This document shows, piece by piece, positions 7,952 to 15,901 of a stretch of 64,000 nucleotides of DNA. Made by a program: the position numbers and the translations under genes. The stretch is taken from assembly GCA_039978895.1 (NCBI GenBank), contig JBDWAL010000033.1, forward strand, positions 124,001 to 188,000, read 5' to 3'. Below the pieces are notes generated by a model, which saw only the letters and a list, made by a program, of their open reading frames with translations, ran no database searches and was not told the DNA's origin. This DNA comes from Aliishimia sp039978895 (GTDB lineage Bacteria > Pseudomonadota > Alphaproteobacteria > Rhodobacterales > Rhodobacteraceae). Position 1 is the stretch's first letter. Each line of letters begins with the position of its first letter.

Positions 7952-8554
7952 GTGGGACAGAAGTTTTCCAAAGGCCTGAGAAAGATCATGACGGTGGCTT
8001 CTGCAGCTGTGTTGGGTCTGTCTTTGGTCGCTACTGATGCGTATGCACAAGAAGGTTTTCTCGGCCGCTTGTTTGACAACGGTAACGGTGAAACCAACGA
8101 GCGCTATGAACCAACGATCTGGGTCGACCCGGATGGGTGTGAGCACTGGGTGATGGATGATGGCTTTGAAGGCTTTATGACGCCTCACGTGAACCGCAAA
8201 GGTATTCCGGTCTGCCGTCGGGGAAACATGTGCGGTGTGATGAACACAGATCAATTCTTTGCGACAAACTCCGCGCGTATCTCTGCTGGTGGTCGCGAAC
8301 GTCTGGCGAAGTTCTTTAAAGAAACCGTTGCGACGTCCTACATCATCGTGGGTCACACCGACAGCCGCGCATCTGATGCCTATAACATGCGTCTTAGCTT
8401 CAATCGTGCAAATTCGGTTGCAAAAGTTGCCTCCGAAACCGGTGCGAAAATCGCGGATGTCCGGGGCTTGGGCGAGCGCGTTCCGGCCGCGTCCAACCGC
8501 TCTGCCGCAGGCATGGCGAAGAACCGCCGCGTCGAAATCATCTGCATTCGTTAA
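7952..8554 (+). CDS. OmpA-family protein with N-terminal WVDP/DDG motif
   Basis: The 200-residue envelope protein has a signal peptide (cleavage after DAYA, residue 32). A short Cys-containing module follows (residues 56-88, pattern IWVDPxGCxHWxxDDGxEG ending GxPVC), and then an OmpA-like peptidoglycan-binding domain (about 96-200) with GHTDSRASDAYN and NRRVEI. The OmpA domain should bind meso-diaminopimelate in the cell wall. There is no beta-barrel. The start is GTG at 7952 with AAAGGA 8 bases upstream. The same 33-residue module recurs in the lipoprotein just downstream (same spacing, 18 identities), suggesting the two act together. The module's function is unknown. Confidence 0.88.
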   Translation: MGQKFSKGLRKIMTVASAAVLGLSLVATDAYAQEGFLGRLFDNGNGETNERYEPTIWVDPDGCEHWVMDDGFEGFMTPHVNRKGIPVCRRGNMCGVMNTDQFFATNSARISAGGRERLAKFFKETVATSYIIVGHTDSRASDAYNMRLSFNRANSVAKVASETGAKIADVRGLGERVPAASNRSAAGMAKNRRVEIICIR

Positions 8555-8564
8555 GGACAGGGAC

Positions 8565-8894
8565 ATGAAAGCATTACACCTTATCGCGTCCCTTGCTGCA
8601 GCAGCTTCGCTGTCAGCTTGTGACATTACGGGCGAAAGTGGCGGCGGTCGCGTCGATACTGACAAAACGATCGACTATGGCCAAGGCGGTCGCCAAAAAG
8701 ACCTCAGCCAATTGGTTGCAGGCATTTGGGTTGATCCAAACGGGTGCGACCATTGGATCATTGATGACGGTATCGAAGGATATTTGTCACAGCGTCTTGA
8801 CCCATATGGCAAACCTGTATGTTCTGGTATCGCGCCGCCGAATACGGCAACCGGTCCATACAAGGGCAACCAAACAATTAATGACCCGATCTGA
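8565..8894 (+). CDS. Small lipoprotein sharing the WVDP/DDG motif
   Basis: This 109-residue protein has a type II signal peptide with lipobox LSAC (Cys19) followed by Asp20. In E. coli an Asp at that place keeps lipoproteins in the inner membrane. Residues 54-86 repeat, without gaps, the Cys-spaced module of the OmpA-like protein upstream (IWVDPNGCDHWIIDDGIEG, closing GKPVC). The gene starts 10 bases after its neighbour and is followed by a strong terminator, so the two form a two-gene operon. The two conserved cysteines are 25 residues apart in both proteins and could form a disulfide. Function unknown. Confidence 0.8.
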   Translation: MKALHLIASLAAAASLSACDITGESGGGRVDTDKTIDYGQGGRQKDLSQLVAGIWVDPNGCDHWIIDDGIEGYLSQRLDPYGKPVCSGIAPPNTATGPYKGNQTINDPI

Positions 8895-8918
8895 TTAGTG
8901 GGTCTCAAACCTGATATA

Positions 8919-8950
8919 GGCTGCGGCACGTCAGGTGCCGCGGCCTTTTT
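8919..8950 (+). terminator. Rho-independent terminator after the OmpA/lipoprotein operon
   Basis: An 11-bp stem (GGCTGCGGCAC / GTGCCGCGGCC, one G-T pair) with loop GTCAG is followed by five T residues. It ends the two-gene transcript before phoH. Confidence 0.92.
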
Positions 8951-8996
8951 GCGTTTTAGTCCCTATATATCCAACAAGCCAACGTAGGAGCCGCTT

Positions 8997-10037
8997 TTGG
9001 AAACCAGCTTAGAGAACTCACCTGTGACCCAATCTGATGCCGTCAACGCGGAAAGCCTTGTGTCTTTTCCAGACAACCGTCTGCTTATTGATCTATGCGG
9101 AGAATTCGATCGAAACCTAGCCGATATCGAGCAACGTCTTAGCGTTCAAATCTTGCGTCGGGGCAATGAATTGGTCGTGACGGGGGAGCCAGATGAGCAG
9201 GGGGCAGCGGTAGAGTTGCTCAAAACCTTGTACGCAAGGTTGGAAGACGGCCGCCCTGTTGCGGCGGAAGACATAGATCGGGAGTTTCGAATGGGCAATT
9301 CTGAGGGAGAAACAACGCAATTGACCAGCGGCGACCAACTGGAAATGCCTGTGGGCAGCCGTGTTGAGATCAAAACGCGCAAGAAACTCGTTGAGCCACG
9401 CACAGAAGCGCAAAAAGAGTACGTCACCAGCCTGTTCAAAAACGAACTCGCGTTTGGGATCGGACCGGCGGGTACGGGGAAGACATATCTTGCGGTGGCG
9501 GTGGGCGTGTCGATGTTTATCTCTGGTGAGGTTGATAAAATTATTCTGTCTCGCCCAGCGGTGGAGGCCGGAGAGAAGCTTGGATACCTTCCCGGCGACA
9601 TGAAGGACAAAGTCGATCCGTATATGCAGCCCTTATACGACGCGTTGAACGACTTTTTGCCGGGCAAACAGCTTGCGAAACTGCTGGAAGAAAAACGCAT
9701 CGAAATTGCGCCTTTGGCCTTTATGCGGGGACGCACGTTGAGCAATGCCTTTGTGGTTTTGGACGAAGCCCAGAATGCGACATCGATGCAAATGAAGATG
9801 TTCCTGACGCGTTTAGGACAAGGGTCACGCATGGTGATTACCGGCGACCGCACGCAAGTGGATTTGCCGGGGCATGTGCCATCAGGATTGGCTGATGCGG
9901 AGCGTTTGCTGAATAAAATCCCGAAGGTCAGCTTCAACTACTTCACTTCAAAGGATGTGGTTCGCCACCCGTTGGTTGCGTCGATCATTGAAGCCTATGA
10001 AGCGGATGCCGAAAAGACACTTCGCAACAAAGCATAG
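8997..10037 (+). CDS. phoH: PhoH-family ATPase
   Basis: The 346-residue cytoplasmic P-loop ATPase has an N-terminal KH-like region (about 25-85), Walker A GPAGTGKT (156-163) and Walker B FVVLDEA (251-257), and the PhoH signature GEKLGYLPGD. PhoH proteins are linked to RNA metabolism and usually sit next to ybeY. I chose TTG 8997 because TAGGAG lies 6 bases upstream. Unlike the usual phoH-ybeY-corC-lnt arrangement, about 860 bases separate it from ybeY here, and that gap holds a candidate small RNA. Confidence 0.95.
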   Translation: METSLENSPVTQSDAVNAESLVSFPDNRLLIDLCGEFDRNLADIEQRLSVQILRRGNELVVTGEPDEQGAAVELLKTLYARLEDGRPVAAEDIDREFRMGNSEGETTQLTSGDQLEMPVGSRVEIKTRKKLVEPRTEAQKEYVTSLFKNELAFGIGPAGTGKTYLAVAVGVSMFISGEVDKIILSRPAVEAGEKLGYLPGDMKDKVDPYMQPLYDALNDFLPGKQLAKLLEEKRIEIAPLAFMRGRTLSNAFVVLDEAQNATSMQMKMFLTRLGQGSRMVITGDRTQVDLPGHVPSGLADAERLLNKIPKVSFNYFTSKDVVRHPLVASIIEAYEADAEKTLRNKA

Positions 10038-10086
10038 TTTCGCAACGAAACGCGAAAACGGCGTAGTGCTTGTCTGTTATATCCCT

Positions 10087-10107
10087 GCGAAACCGGTGCG
10101 GTTTCGC
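10087..10107. repeat. Palindrome downstream of phoH
   Basis: GCGAAACCG and CGGTTTCGC are perfect 9-base arms around GTG. A partial copy (GCGAAACCCGGTGC) follows directly, and a related TTTCG...CGAAA element lies at 10038-10050. No long T-run follows. It may end the phoH transcript or be a dispersed repeat. Confidence 0.5.
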
Positions 10108-10591
10108 GGCGAAACCCGGTGCATTTGTGCTGTCTTTTCAGCGTCAAGATGCGCTTGGTCGCAGCGATTGTTGTGTTAAGTAATTGTTAATATTCGATAT
10201 TTGGTGCTTCGCCATAGGCCGTCTGCAGGTGTTCTGATCGTGATCTAGGTCGCGATTGCGGTGGGGATGTCAGTCAGCTGAGGTCATCTTTTCGTCTGGA
10301 TTGCTTGGCTTTAACGCATATCGGGCTTTTTATCTGGTGGGCGCAGAGACTTTCAGACAAGTCCAAGGGTGGGGGCGCGCTTTGGGCTGGGTTTATGGCG
10401 CCTCGCGTTAAGCCTGAAATAACGGTTCCAGAAGGATTGGGGGCGATGTCGATCACTTTTGTGCCTTTGGATTGTGCAGTGATGGTCGAATTTGACTAAA
10501 AAATGGAAAATTTGACGGCTTCTTTGCTGCGGCGCGGCATTGGGTCTAGCTGCGCTGCAGCATCTTTGTGTATGCATAACTTATCGACTTT
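10108..10591. other. Gene-free stretch between phoH and the candidate sRNA
   Basis: Only short frames without recognisable protein character occur here (for example 10305-10499), and none has a clear ribosome site. Codon use does not resemble the neighbours. I see no repeat or mobile-element remnant. The promoter of the downstream sRNA candidate must lie at the right end. Confidence 0.4.
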
Positions 10592-10754
10592 GCATCAGCT
10601 TTCTAACTCCTCCCAGAGATGCTGATGCGCACCGGTGACGGCGTTTTCCTCCTCCCGAGGGCTCGTTGCCAAATGTTTAGGTTTGTCGCGGTTATTGCGG
10701 CGATTTTGAGCTTTACTAGCGGTGTCCTCCCCTCGGAGGTCATCGCTTTTTTTT
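10592..10754 (+). ncRNA. Candidate Hfq-type sRNA with C(C)TCCTCCC motifs
   Basis: A hairpin with 8-bp arms, GCATCAGC (10592-10599) and GCTGATGC (10621-10628), exposes CTCCTCCC (10607-10614) in its loop. A second single-stranded CCTCCTCCC lies at 10648-10656. A strong terminator at 10719-10754 ends the unit. Rhodobacterales are known to carry stress-induced Hfq-dependent sRNAs with conserved CCUCCUCCC elements (CcsR/cuckoo type), which can pair with Shine-Dalgarno sequences. The architecture fits, but exact 5' end and promoter are not evident, and no DUF1127 gene accompanies it. Confidence 0.6.
10719..10754 (+). terminator. Rho-independent terminator of the sRNA candidate
   Basis: A 12-position stem (GCGGTGTCCTCC / GGAGGTCATCGC, one T-T mismatch and one G-T pair) with loop CCTC is followed by eight T residues. 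Since no convincing gene lies upstream within 650 bases, it supports a non-coding transcript. Confidence 0.92.
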
Positions 10755-10901
10755 GCCCAAACGGTTCAGAGTGCTCAGCGGGATCAAGTGGGCGTGTCGG
10801 AACACCCCGCAAACGGAACGCGCTGAGACCGCCGGCATCGTCATGCCCGTTTCGTAAGCCACTTCTTTCCTTATACACTCAGGCGCGGTAAGGGCTGCGC
10901 C

Positions 10902-11381
10902 ATGATGATTGAACTCGATATGGACGATGGCCGCTGGGACGGACTCCGGCTGGATATTTTGGCGCAAACGGCCATTGCACAAACATTGGTGCATCTTTCA
11001 ATTTTGCACGATCATGTGGAAATCAGTGTCTTGGCTTGTGATGACGCCCGGATCGGGGAATTAAACCGTGAATTTCGCGGCAAAGCGACGCCAACCAATG
11101 TGCTTAGTTGGCCCGCAGAAGATGTGCGCCCGCCAGCGTTGCCAACGGCTGATCCTGATGGAAGTCTGCCACTTGGCGATATTGCCATCGCGTATGAGAC
11201 CTGCGAGCGCGAAGCCAATGCCGCAGACAAGCCGTTTTCCGCGCATGTTACCCATCTAATTGTTCACGGTACTTTACATCTTTTGGGCTATGATCACGAA
11301 GTTGAGGCCGAAGCAGCACAAATGGAAGCTATTGAAACAGAAATACTTGGCAAATTGGGTCTACCTGACCCATATTTATGA
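10902..11381 (+). CDS. ybeY: Endoribonuclease YbeY (16S rRNA maturation)
   Basis: The 159-residue protein carries the UPF0054 zinc signature HGTLHLLGYDH with His122, 126 and 132, and the upstream LNREFRGKATPTNVLSWP typical of the family. YbeY takes part in 16S rRNA 3' processing, ribosome quality control and sRNA-linked regulation. The stop codon overlaps a possible ATG of the next frame (ATGA), so ybeY and corC are co-transcribed. Confidence 0.96.
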   Translation: MMIELDMDDGRWDGLRLDILAQTAIAQTLVHLSILHDHVEISVLACDDARIGELNREFRGKATPTNVLSWPAEDVRPPALPTADPDGSLPLGDIAIAYETCEREANAADKPFSAHVTHLIVHGTLHLLGYDHEVEAEAAQMEAIETEILGKLGLPDPYL

Positions 11382-11425
11382 TATTCGCGCGTCAGACCGA
11401 CGCGTTTGTTATTGGTAAAGGACTT

Positions 11426-12316
11426 ATGGGCGACATCGACGGCTCGTCTGACACGGCGCAACGCGCGCATCCCGTCAGGACAACAGACATACCGGTTGAA
11501 GCAGAACGGCCTGCCGGATTCTTAACGCGCGTTTTTGGGGTCTTAAGCCCTTCTGACGTATCCCCATCCACTCAAACCCAATCCGAACCTGGCCCCGCTG
11601 TGCGCGGTATGATCAACCTGCGTCGTATGCGTGTTGAAGACGTCGCGGTGCCGACTGCGGACATTGTTTCAATGCCGCTTGGGGCGAGCTTGGATGAGCT
11701 GGTGCAAGTCTTCAAAGACAGCGGCAAAACGCGTTTGCCCGTCTATGACGGCACGTTGGACAATCCCGTGGGATTTGTGCACCTGAAAGACCTCGCCTTG
11801 CGGCACGGATTTAACGGTGGCGGTGGAGAATTGGACATCGCTGAGATGTTGCGCCCGCTGTTATTTGTGCCCCCGTCGATGACAATCGGTGTTCTTCTCA
11901 CCAAAATGCAAGCCGAGCGGCGGCACATGGCCTTAGTCATCGATGAATACGGTGGCACCGATGGATTGGTGACCATTGAAGACCTCATCGAGCAAGTCAT
12001 CGGAGAAATCGAAGACGAACACGATCAAGACGAAGGAAAATTCTGGACCGAGGAAAAGCCAGGATGCTACGTCGCTGTTGCGAAGACGCCATTAGATGAA
12101 TTCGAAGCCGAGATCGGACAATCGCTCACCGATCACGATCAAGTGGACGAAGAAGAAATCGACACGTTAGGCGGGCTCGTCTTCATGTTAGCAGGTCGTG
12201 TTCCCACCCGCGGTGAAGTCGTCTTGCACCCTGATGGGCCGGAATTCGAAGTCATCGACGCGGACCCACGCCGTGTCAAAAGATTGCGCGTGCGCGTGCA
12301 AGGTGGAGCAAGCTAG
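11426..12316 (+). CDS. CorC/TlyC-type CBS domain protein
   Basis: The 296-residue protein has two CBS domains (about residues 65-185; MRVEDVAVPTADIV begins the first) and a C-terminal CorC_HlyC transporter-associated domain (about 205-290). It lacks the membrane DUF21 part, like E. coli CorC. CorC homologues are linked to Mg/Co resistance, and this gene is conserved beside ybeY and lnt in many proteobacteria. I prefer ATG 11426, preceded by AAAGGA, but an in-frame ATG at 11378 overlapping the ybeY stop is an alternative that adds 16 residues. Confidence 0.9.
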   Translation: MGDIDGSSDTAQRAHPVRTTDIPVEAERPAGFLTRVFGVLSPSDVSPSTQTQSEPGPAVRGMINLRRMRVEDVAVPTADIVSMPLGASLDELVQVFKDSGKTRLPVYDGTLDNPVGFVHLKDLALRHGFNGGGGELDIAEMLRPLLFVPPSMTIGVLLTKMQAERRHMALVIDEYGGTDGLVTIEDLIEQVIGEIEDEHDQDEGKFWTEEKPGCYVAVAKTPLDEFEAEIGQSLTDHDQVDEEEIDTLGGLVFMLAGRVPTRGEVVLHPDGPEFEVIDADPRRVKRLRVRVQGGAS

Positions 12317-12321
12317 CGCCA

Positions 12322-13866
12322 ATGGCCATATTGTCGCCTTTGGCGCGTCTGCCTTTGTGGCCGCGCTGGATGCGCGTTGCGCTATTTGTGGCCCTTGGGA
12401 CAGGGGCCGCTTTGGGGCAACCTCCGCAAGGGTATTGGGGCATCACGCTAGGTGCATTTGCGGTCCTCTTCACAGCCTTGAGCTATGCACGCAGCCCCAA
12501 GCAAGCCGCCCTTTGGTTTTGGATTTTTGGAACCGCATATTTTGCCGTCGCGCTGCGTTGGATCATTGAACCCTTTATGGTCGATGTGGCGCGGCACGGA
12601 TGGATGGCGCCCTTTGCAATCATCTTTTTATCAGGTGGGTTGGCCCTATTTTGGGGCGTCGCCGGTTGGGTGTCTGTGCGCTTTGGAGCATCCGCGCAAA
12701 GCCGTGTTTGGATCGCCGTCTTTGCATTGGGGCTCGCGGAACTTGTGCGGGCCTATGTGTTAACCGGGTTTCCATGGGCCGGGTTGGGCCAAACCTTGAT
12801 TTCCAGCCCATTTGCGGCGTGGTTAAGCGTTATTGGCCCGCAAGGTGCCACACTTTTGATGTTAAGCTGTTCTGCAGGTTTGTGGTCACTAAATACCAAT
12901 GGGGCCACGCGAACCTTCGGCATATTGCCCTTCGCGGTAGCCGGAATTGTGCAGTGGTCTGCGTCGATCCCCCCCGAGATTGCAGCGGATGACGCGCCAA
13001 TCGTTCGAGTCCTGCAACCCAATGCGCCGCAACATGAAAAATGGGATCGAGACAAAGCACCAACGTTCTTTTGGCGACAAGTTGATGCAACCTCAGCGCC
13101 ATTTGAAGGGGGCGGTCGGCCGGATTTAGTGGTGTGGCCTGAAACCGCGATCCCGTCGCTTTTGCACCTAGCGGATGAAGCGCTTGAGCGGGTTGGCGAA
13201 GCTGCCCAAGGCACCCCGGTTGTTCTTGGTATGCAGCGCGTCGAAGGCGTGCGGTTCTTCAACGCATTGTTGATCATGAACCGGGACGGGCAAATTTCGG
13301 ACATATACGACAAGCATCATTTGGTGCCTTTCGGGGAATACATTCCGTTTGGCAACCTGCTGGGGAAAATCGGTATTCGGGGCCTCGCGGCGCGCGACGG
13401 GGACGGGTATTCATCGGGTTCCGGGCCGCGTTTGATCGATATTCCTGGGGTCGGAGCCGCGTTGCCCTTGATCTGTTATGAAGCCGTGTTTCCGCAACAT
13501 GCGCGCGTCGGGGCGCAACGTCCGCGCCTATTGTTGCAAATCACAAACGATGCTTGGTTTGGCACCTATGCAGGGCCACAACAGCATTTGGCCCAAGCCC
13601 GTATGCGCGCAATTGAGCAAGGATTGCCGCTGGTCAGGTCCGCCAACACCGGGATTTCTGCAATCATCGACGGGCACGGGCGGATCGTAACATCGCTTCC
13701 ACTTGGGACGCACGGGTTCAAAGATGCGCCATTGCCGCCTGCGTTCACGCCTACGGTCTACGCGGTTACCGGAGATTTACCATTCGCTCTTATAGCGTTG
13801 CTGGGACTTGGGTTAACCTCGGGAGGGCGCTTGATTGCACGCAAGGACAAATTGAAGATTGATTGA
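12322..13866 (+). CDS. lnt: Apolipoprotein N-acyltransferase Lnt
   Basis: The 514-residue inner-membrane enzyme has about eight membrane segments and a periplasmic nitrilase-like domain. The catalytic triad is visible as Glu274 (VWPETAIPS), Lys331 (YDKHHLVPFGEY) and Cys385 (PLICYEAVFP), the same order as E. coli E267-K335-C387. It adds the third acyl chain to lipoproteins. It starts 5 bases after corC. Its substrates in this window include several lipoproteins (positions 8565, 46233, 54147, 55207). Confidence 0.97.
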   Translation: MAILSPLARLPLWPRWMRVALFVALGTGAALGQPPQGYWGITLGAFAVLFTALSYARSPKQAALWFWIFGTAYFAVALRWIIEPFMVDVARHGWMAPFAIIFLSGGLALFWGVAGWVSVRFGASAQSRVWIAVFALGLAELVRAYVLTGFPWAGLGQTLISSPFAAWLSVIGPQGATLLMLSCSAGLWSLNTNGATRTFGILPFAVAGIVQWSASIPPEIAADDAPIVRVLQPNAPQHEKWDRDKAPTFFWRQVDATSAPFEGGGRPDLVVWPETAIPSLLHLADEALERVGEAAQGTPVVLGMQRVEGVRFFNALLIMNRDGQISDIYDKHHLVPFGEYIPFGNLLGKIGIRGLAARDGDGYSSGSGPRLIDIPGVGAALPLICYEAVFPQHARVGAQRPRLLLQITNDAWFGTYAGPQQHLAQARMRAIEQGLPLVRSANTGISAIIDGHGRIVTSLPLGTHGFKDAPLPPAFTPTVYAVTGDLPFALIALLGLGLTSGGRLIARKDKLKID

Positions 13867-13903
13867 ACTCTCGCGTTTGGGCGCTTAAACCGAATTAACC
13901 GCT

Positions 13904-13947
13904 GCCACAACGGCTTCCTGACGTGGCGGTCTACACCTACTGGAGCA
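13904..13947 (+). promoter_or_regulatory. SAM/SAH riboswitch in the metK leader
   Basis: The leader has stem GCCAC (13904-13908) / GTGGC (13923-13927) enclosing AACGGCTTCCTGAC, then GGAGC (13942-13946) just before the metK ATG. This is the SAM/SAH riboswitch class found upstream of metK in Rhodobacterales. GGCTTCC pairs with GGAGC as a pseudoknot when SAM binds, hiding the ribosome site. The result is feedback repression of SAM synthetase translation. Confidence 0.93.
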
Positions 13948-13951
13948 CTTC

Positions 13952-15130
13952 ATGTCCCGACAAAACTACACCTTCACCTCCGAATCCGTTTCCGAGGGTC
14001 ACCCCGACAAAGTGTGCGACCGCATCTCTGATGCCGTTCTGGATGCTTTTCTGGCAGCAGACCCACTTGCGCGCGTTGCGTGCGAAACCTTCGCGACGAC
14101 CAATCGGGTCGTTATCGGCGGGGAAGTCGGGTTAACTGATCAAAACAAGTTACATGACTACATGGGCCGGATCGAGAAGATCGCACGCGCTTGCATCAAG
14201 GATATCGGGTACGAGCAAGACAAGTTCCATTGGAACACTTGCGAGGTCACCAACTTGCTGCACGAACAATCCGCGCATATCGCGCAGGGCGTGACAGGGG
14301 AGCAAGGCGACGAAGGTGCTGGCGATCAAGGCATCATGTTCGGCTACGCCACGAATGAGACAGACGCGCTCATGCCAGCCCCCATTCAGTACTCGCATGC
14401 GATCTTGCGGCGGTTGGCGGAAGTGCGCAAAGATGGCACCGAACCAACGCTGGGTCCAGATGCCAAATCGCAACTGTCGGTCATCTACGAAGACGGCAAG
14501 CCAAAGGGCGTGAGTTCTTTGGTGCTTTCGACGCAGCACTTGGATGAGACGATGACCAGTGCGGATGTGCGCGCCGTTGTCGAGCCATATATTCTGGAAG
14601 TTCTGCCCGATGGCTGGATCACAGACGCCACACAATGGCACGTGAACCCCACAGGCAAATTCGTGATCGGTGGACCAGATGGCGATGCGGGCCTTACGGG
14701 GCGTAAAATCATCGTGGATACTTACGGTGGCGCGGCTCCGCATGGGGGGGGTGCGTTTTCGGGCAAAGACCCAACGAAAGTGGACCGCTCAGCGGCCTAT
14801 GTTGCGCGCTATTTGGCGAAAAACGTTGTCGCTGCAGGGCTTGCAGAGAAATGCACAATCCAACTGTCCTATGCGATCGGGGTTGCCAAACCCTTGTCGA
14901 TCTATTGCGATACATTTGGAACTGGCGAAGTTGAACCCTCGGCAATCGAAAAGGCCATCGATGCTGTGATGGATTTGACGCCACGGGGCATCCGGACCCA
15001 TCTTGATCTGAACCGCCCAATCTATGAGCGCACAGCGGCTTACGGGCATTTTGGTCGTGCACCAGAGGCCGATGGCGGGTTTTCATGGGAGAAAACAGAT
15101 CTTGCGGACCAGCTTAAGGCAGCGCTGTAG
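13952..15130 (+). CDS. metK: S-adenosylmethionine synthetase
   Basis: The 392-residue cytoplasmic enzyme makes S-adenosylmethionine from methionine and ATP. Signatures are SEGHPDKVCDRISDAVLD near the N-terminus, GDQGIMFGYA (around residue 125) and GGGAFSGKDPTKVDRSAAY (around 265), with the usual three-domain length. Its ribosome site GGAGC is part of the SAM/SAH riboswitch immediately upstream, so translation should fall when SAM is plentiful. The position after lnt and before trmB matches the common alphaproteobacterial order. Confidence 0.98.
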   Translation: MSRQNYTFTSESVSEGHPDKVCDRISDAVLDAFLAADPLARVACETFATTNRVVIGGEVGLTDQNKLHDYMGRIEKIARACIKDIGYEQDKFHWNTCEVTNLLHEQSAHIAQGVTGEQGDEGAGDQGIMFGYATNETDALMPAPIQYSHAILRRLAEVRKDGTEPTLGPDAKSQLSVIYEDGKPKGVSSLVLSTQHLDETMTSADVRAVVEPYILEVLPDGWITDATQWHVNPTGKFVIGGPDGDAGLTGRKIIVDTYGGAAPHGGGAFSGKDPTKVDRSAAYVARYLAKNVVAAGLAEKCTIQLSYAIGVAKPLSIYCDTFGTGEVEPSAIEKAIDAVMDLTPRGIRTHLDLNRPIYERTAAYGHFGRAPEADGGFSWEKTDLADQLKAAL

Positions 15131-15131
15131 G

Positions 15132-15779
15132 GTGCACTGGTGCCGAGCATGGATTTGGGTTCTTGCGACCCTTTTGTTTGCAACGCCGGTTTTTGCCAAT
15201 GAAGACAATGAGCATCCAAAATTTCGCGTCGATGGCGCGCGGTTAATCTATGACACAGAGAACGCCCCGGAAGGGGTTGGGGCTGAGATTGAAGTCGAAG
15301 ACGCAGACGCATTGCGTGAGATTTTGCGTGCGCACCCCGACATTTCCGTTCTGGAGCTAAACTCAGGCGGAGGATCGCTTTGGGCATCGATGAAGATGTC
15401 AGATATTGTTATCGATTTTGAGTTGGACACCCATGTGCATGGCGATTGCAGCAGCACATGTGCCCGGCTGTTTGTCGCCGAAACGACACGCACAATGAGT
15501 CGTGGATCGCGGATTGGCTTCCATCAATCTTGGTGGACCGCCGACAGCATTCAAGAGTATTACGACGGCAACACGGAAGAGGAACGTTGGGATACGCCGT
15601 TTGAATTTGCGTCTTGGATGTATGGAGACACGCAAGGCGAAGTGCACAAAGCGCTTTTGTATCTTGTGCGTCGGGGCGTTGATCCGCTTTTCGCCATAGA
15701 AACGCTGAAAGAACCGTCGAGTGGTATGTGGTATCCTTACCGCATTCGATTGCTGGCAGCAGGTGTTTTGACGCAATGA
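15132..15779 (+). CDS. Periplasmic ClpP-like protein (COG3904 type)
   Basis: The 215-residue product starts at GTG 15132, one base after the metK stop, and has a signal peptide (cleavage after VFA, residue 23). The mature part resembles the ClpP/crotonase fold: LELNSGGGSL (strand and oxyanion-type glycine loop), then GDCSSTCARL with candidate nucleophile Ser107/108 flanked by Cys106 and Cys110, and IGFHQS with His131 as candidate base. This Ser...His spacing is seen in COG3904 proteins, whose activity is not established. Co-transcription with metK is likely. Protease function is inference. Confidence 0.72.
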   Translation: MHWCRAWIWVLATLLFATPVFANEDNEHPKFRVDGARLIYDTENAPEGVGAEIEVEDADALREILRAHPDISVLELNSGGGSLWASMKMSDIVIDFELDTHVHGDCSSTCARLFVAETTRTMSRGSRIGFHQSWWTADSIQEYYDGNTEEERWDTPFEFASWMYGDTQGEVHKALLYLVRRGVDPLFAIETLKEPSSGMWYPYRIRLLAAGVLTQ

Positions 15780-15901
15780 CCTGTGCCCGCAGTTCGCTTT
15801 AATTTGAGGTATTCTGAGCGAGGTTGCGGTCGCTTGCACCATCGTTGATTAACCCGTGAGAGGTAAAGTCTTCTCCACATATCAAGTGGGAGCAAGGCGA
15901 A

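Noticed and set aside
7871..8665. 264-codon minus-strand frame across the OmpA-like gene
   Set aside because: It is antisense to two genes with clear signal peptides, motifs and ribosome sites.
9146..9937. 263-codon minus-strand frame inside phoH
   Set aside because: Shadow of a high-quality gene with Walker motifs on the plus strand; Ser/Arg-rich composition typical of antisense frames.
10305..10499. 64-codon open frame between phoH and the sRNA candidate
   Set aside because: No ribosome site, no recognisable protein pattern, and no neighbouring gene that would drive it.
10619..10891. 90-codon open frame between phoH and ybeY with a signal-peptide-like start at 10673
   Set aside because: It runs through a strong rho-independent terminator and the CCTCCTCCC elements, has no ribosome site, and its second half has low protein character. 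The sRNA reading explains the region better.
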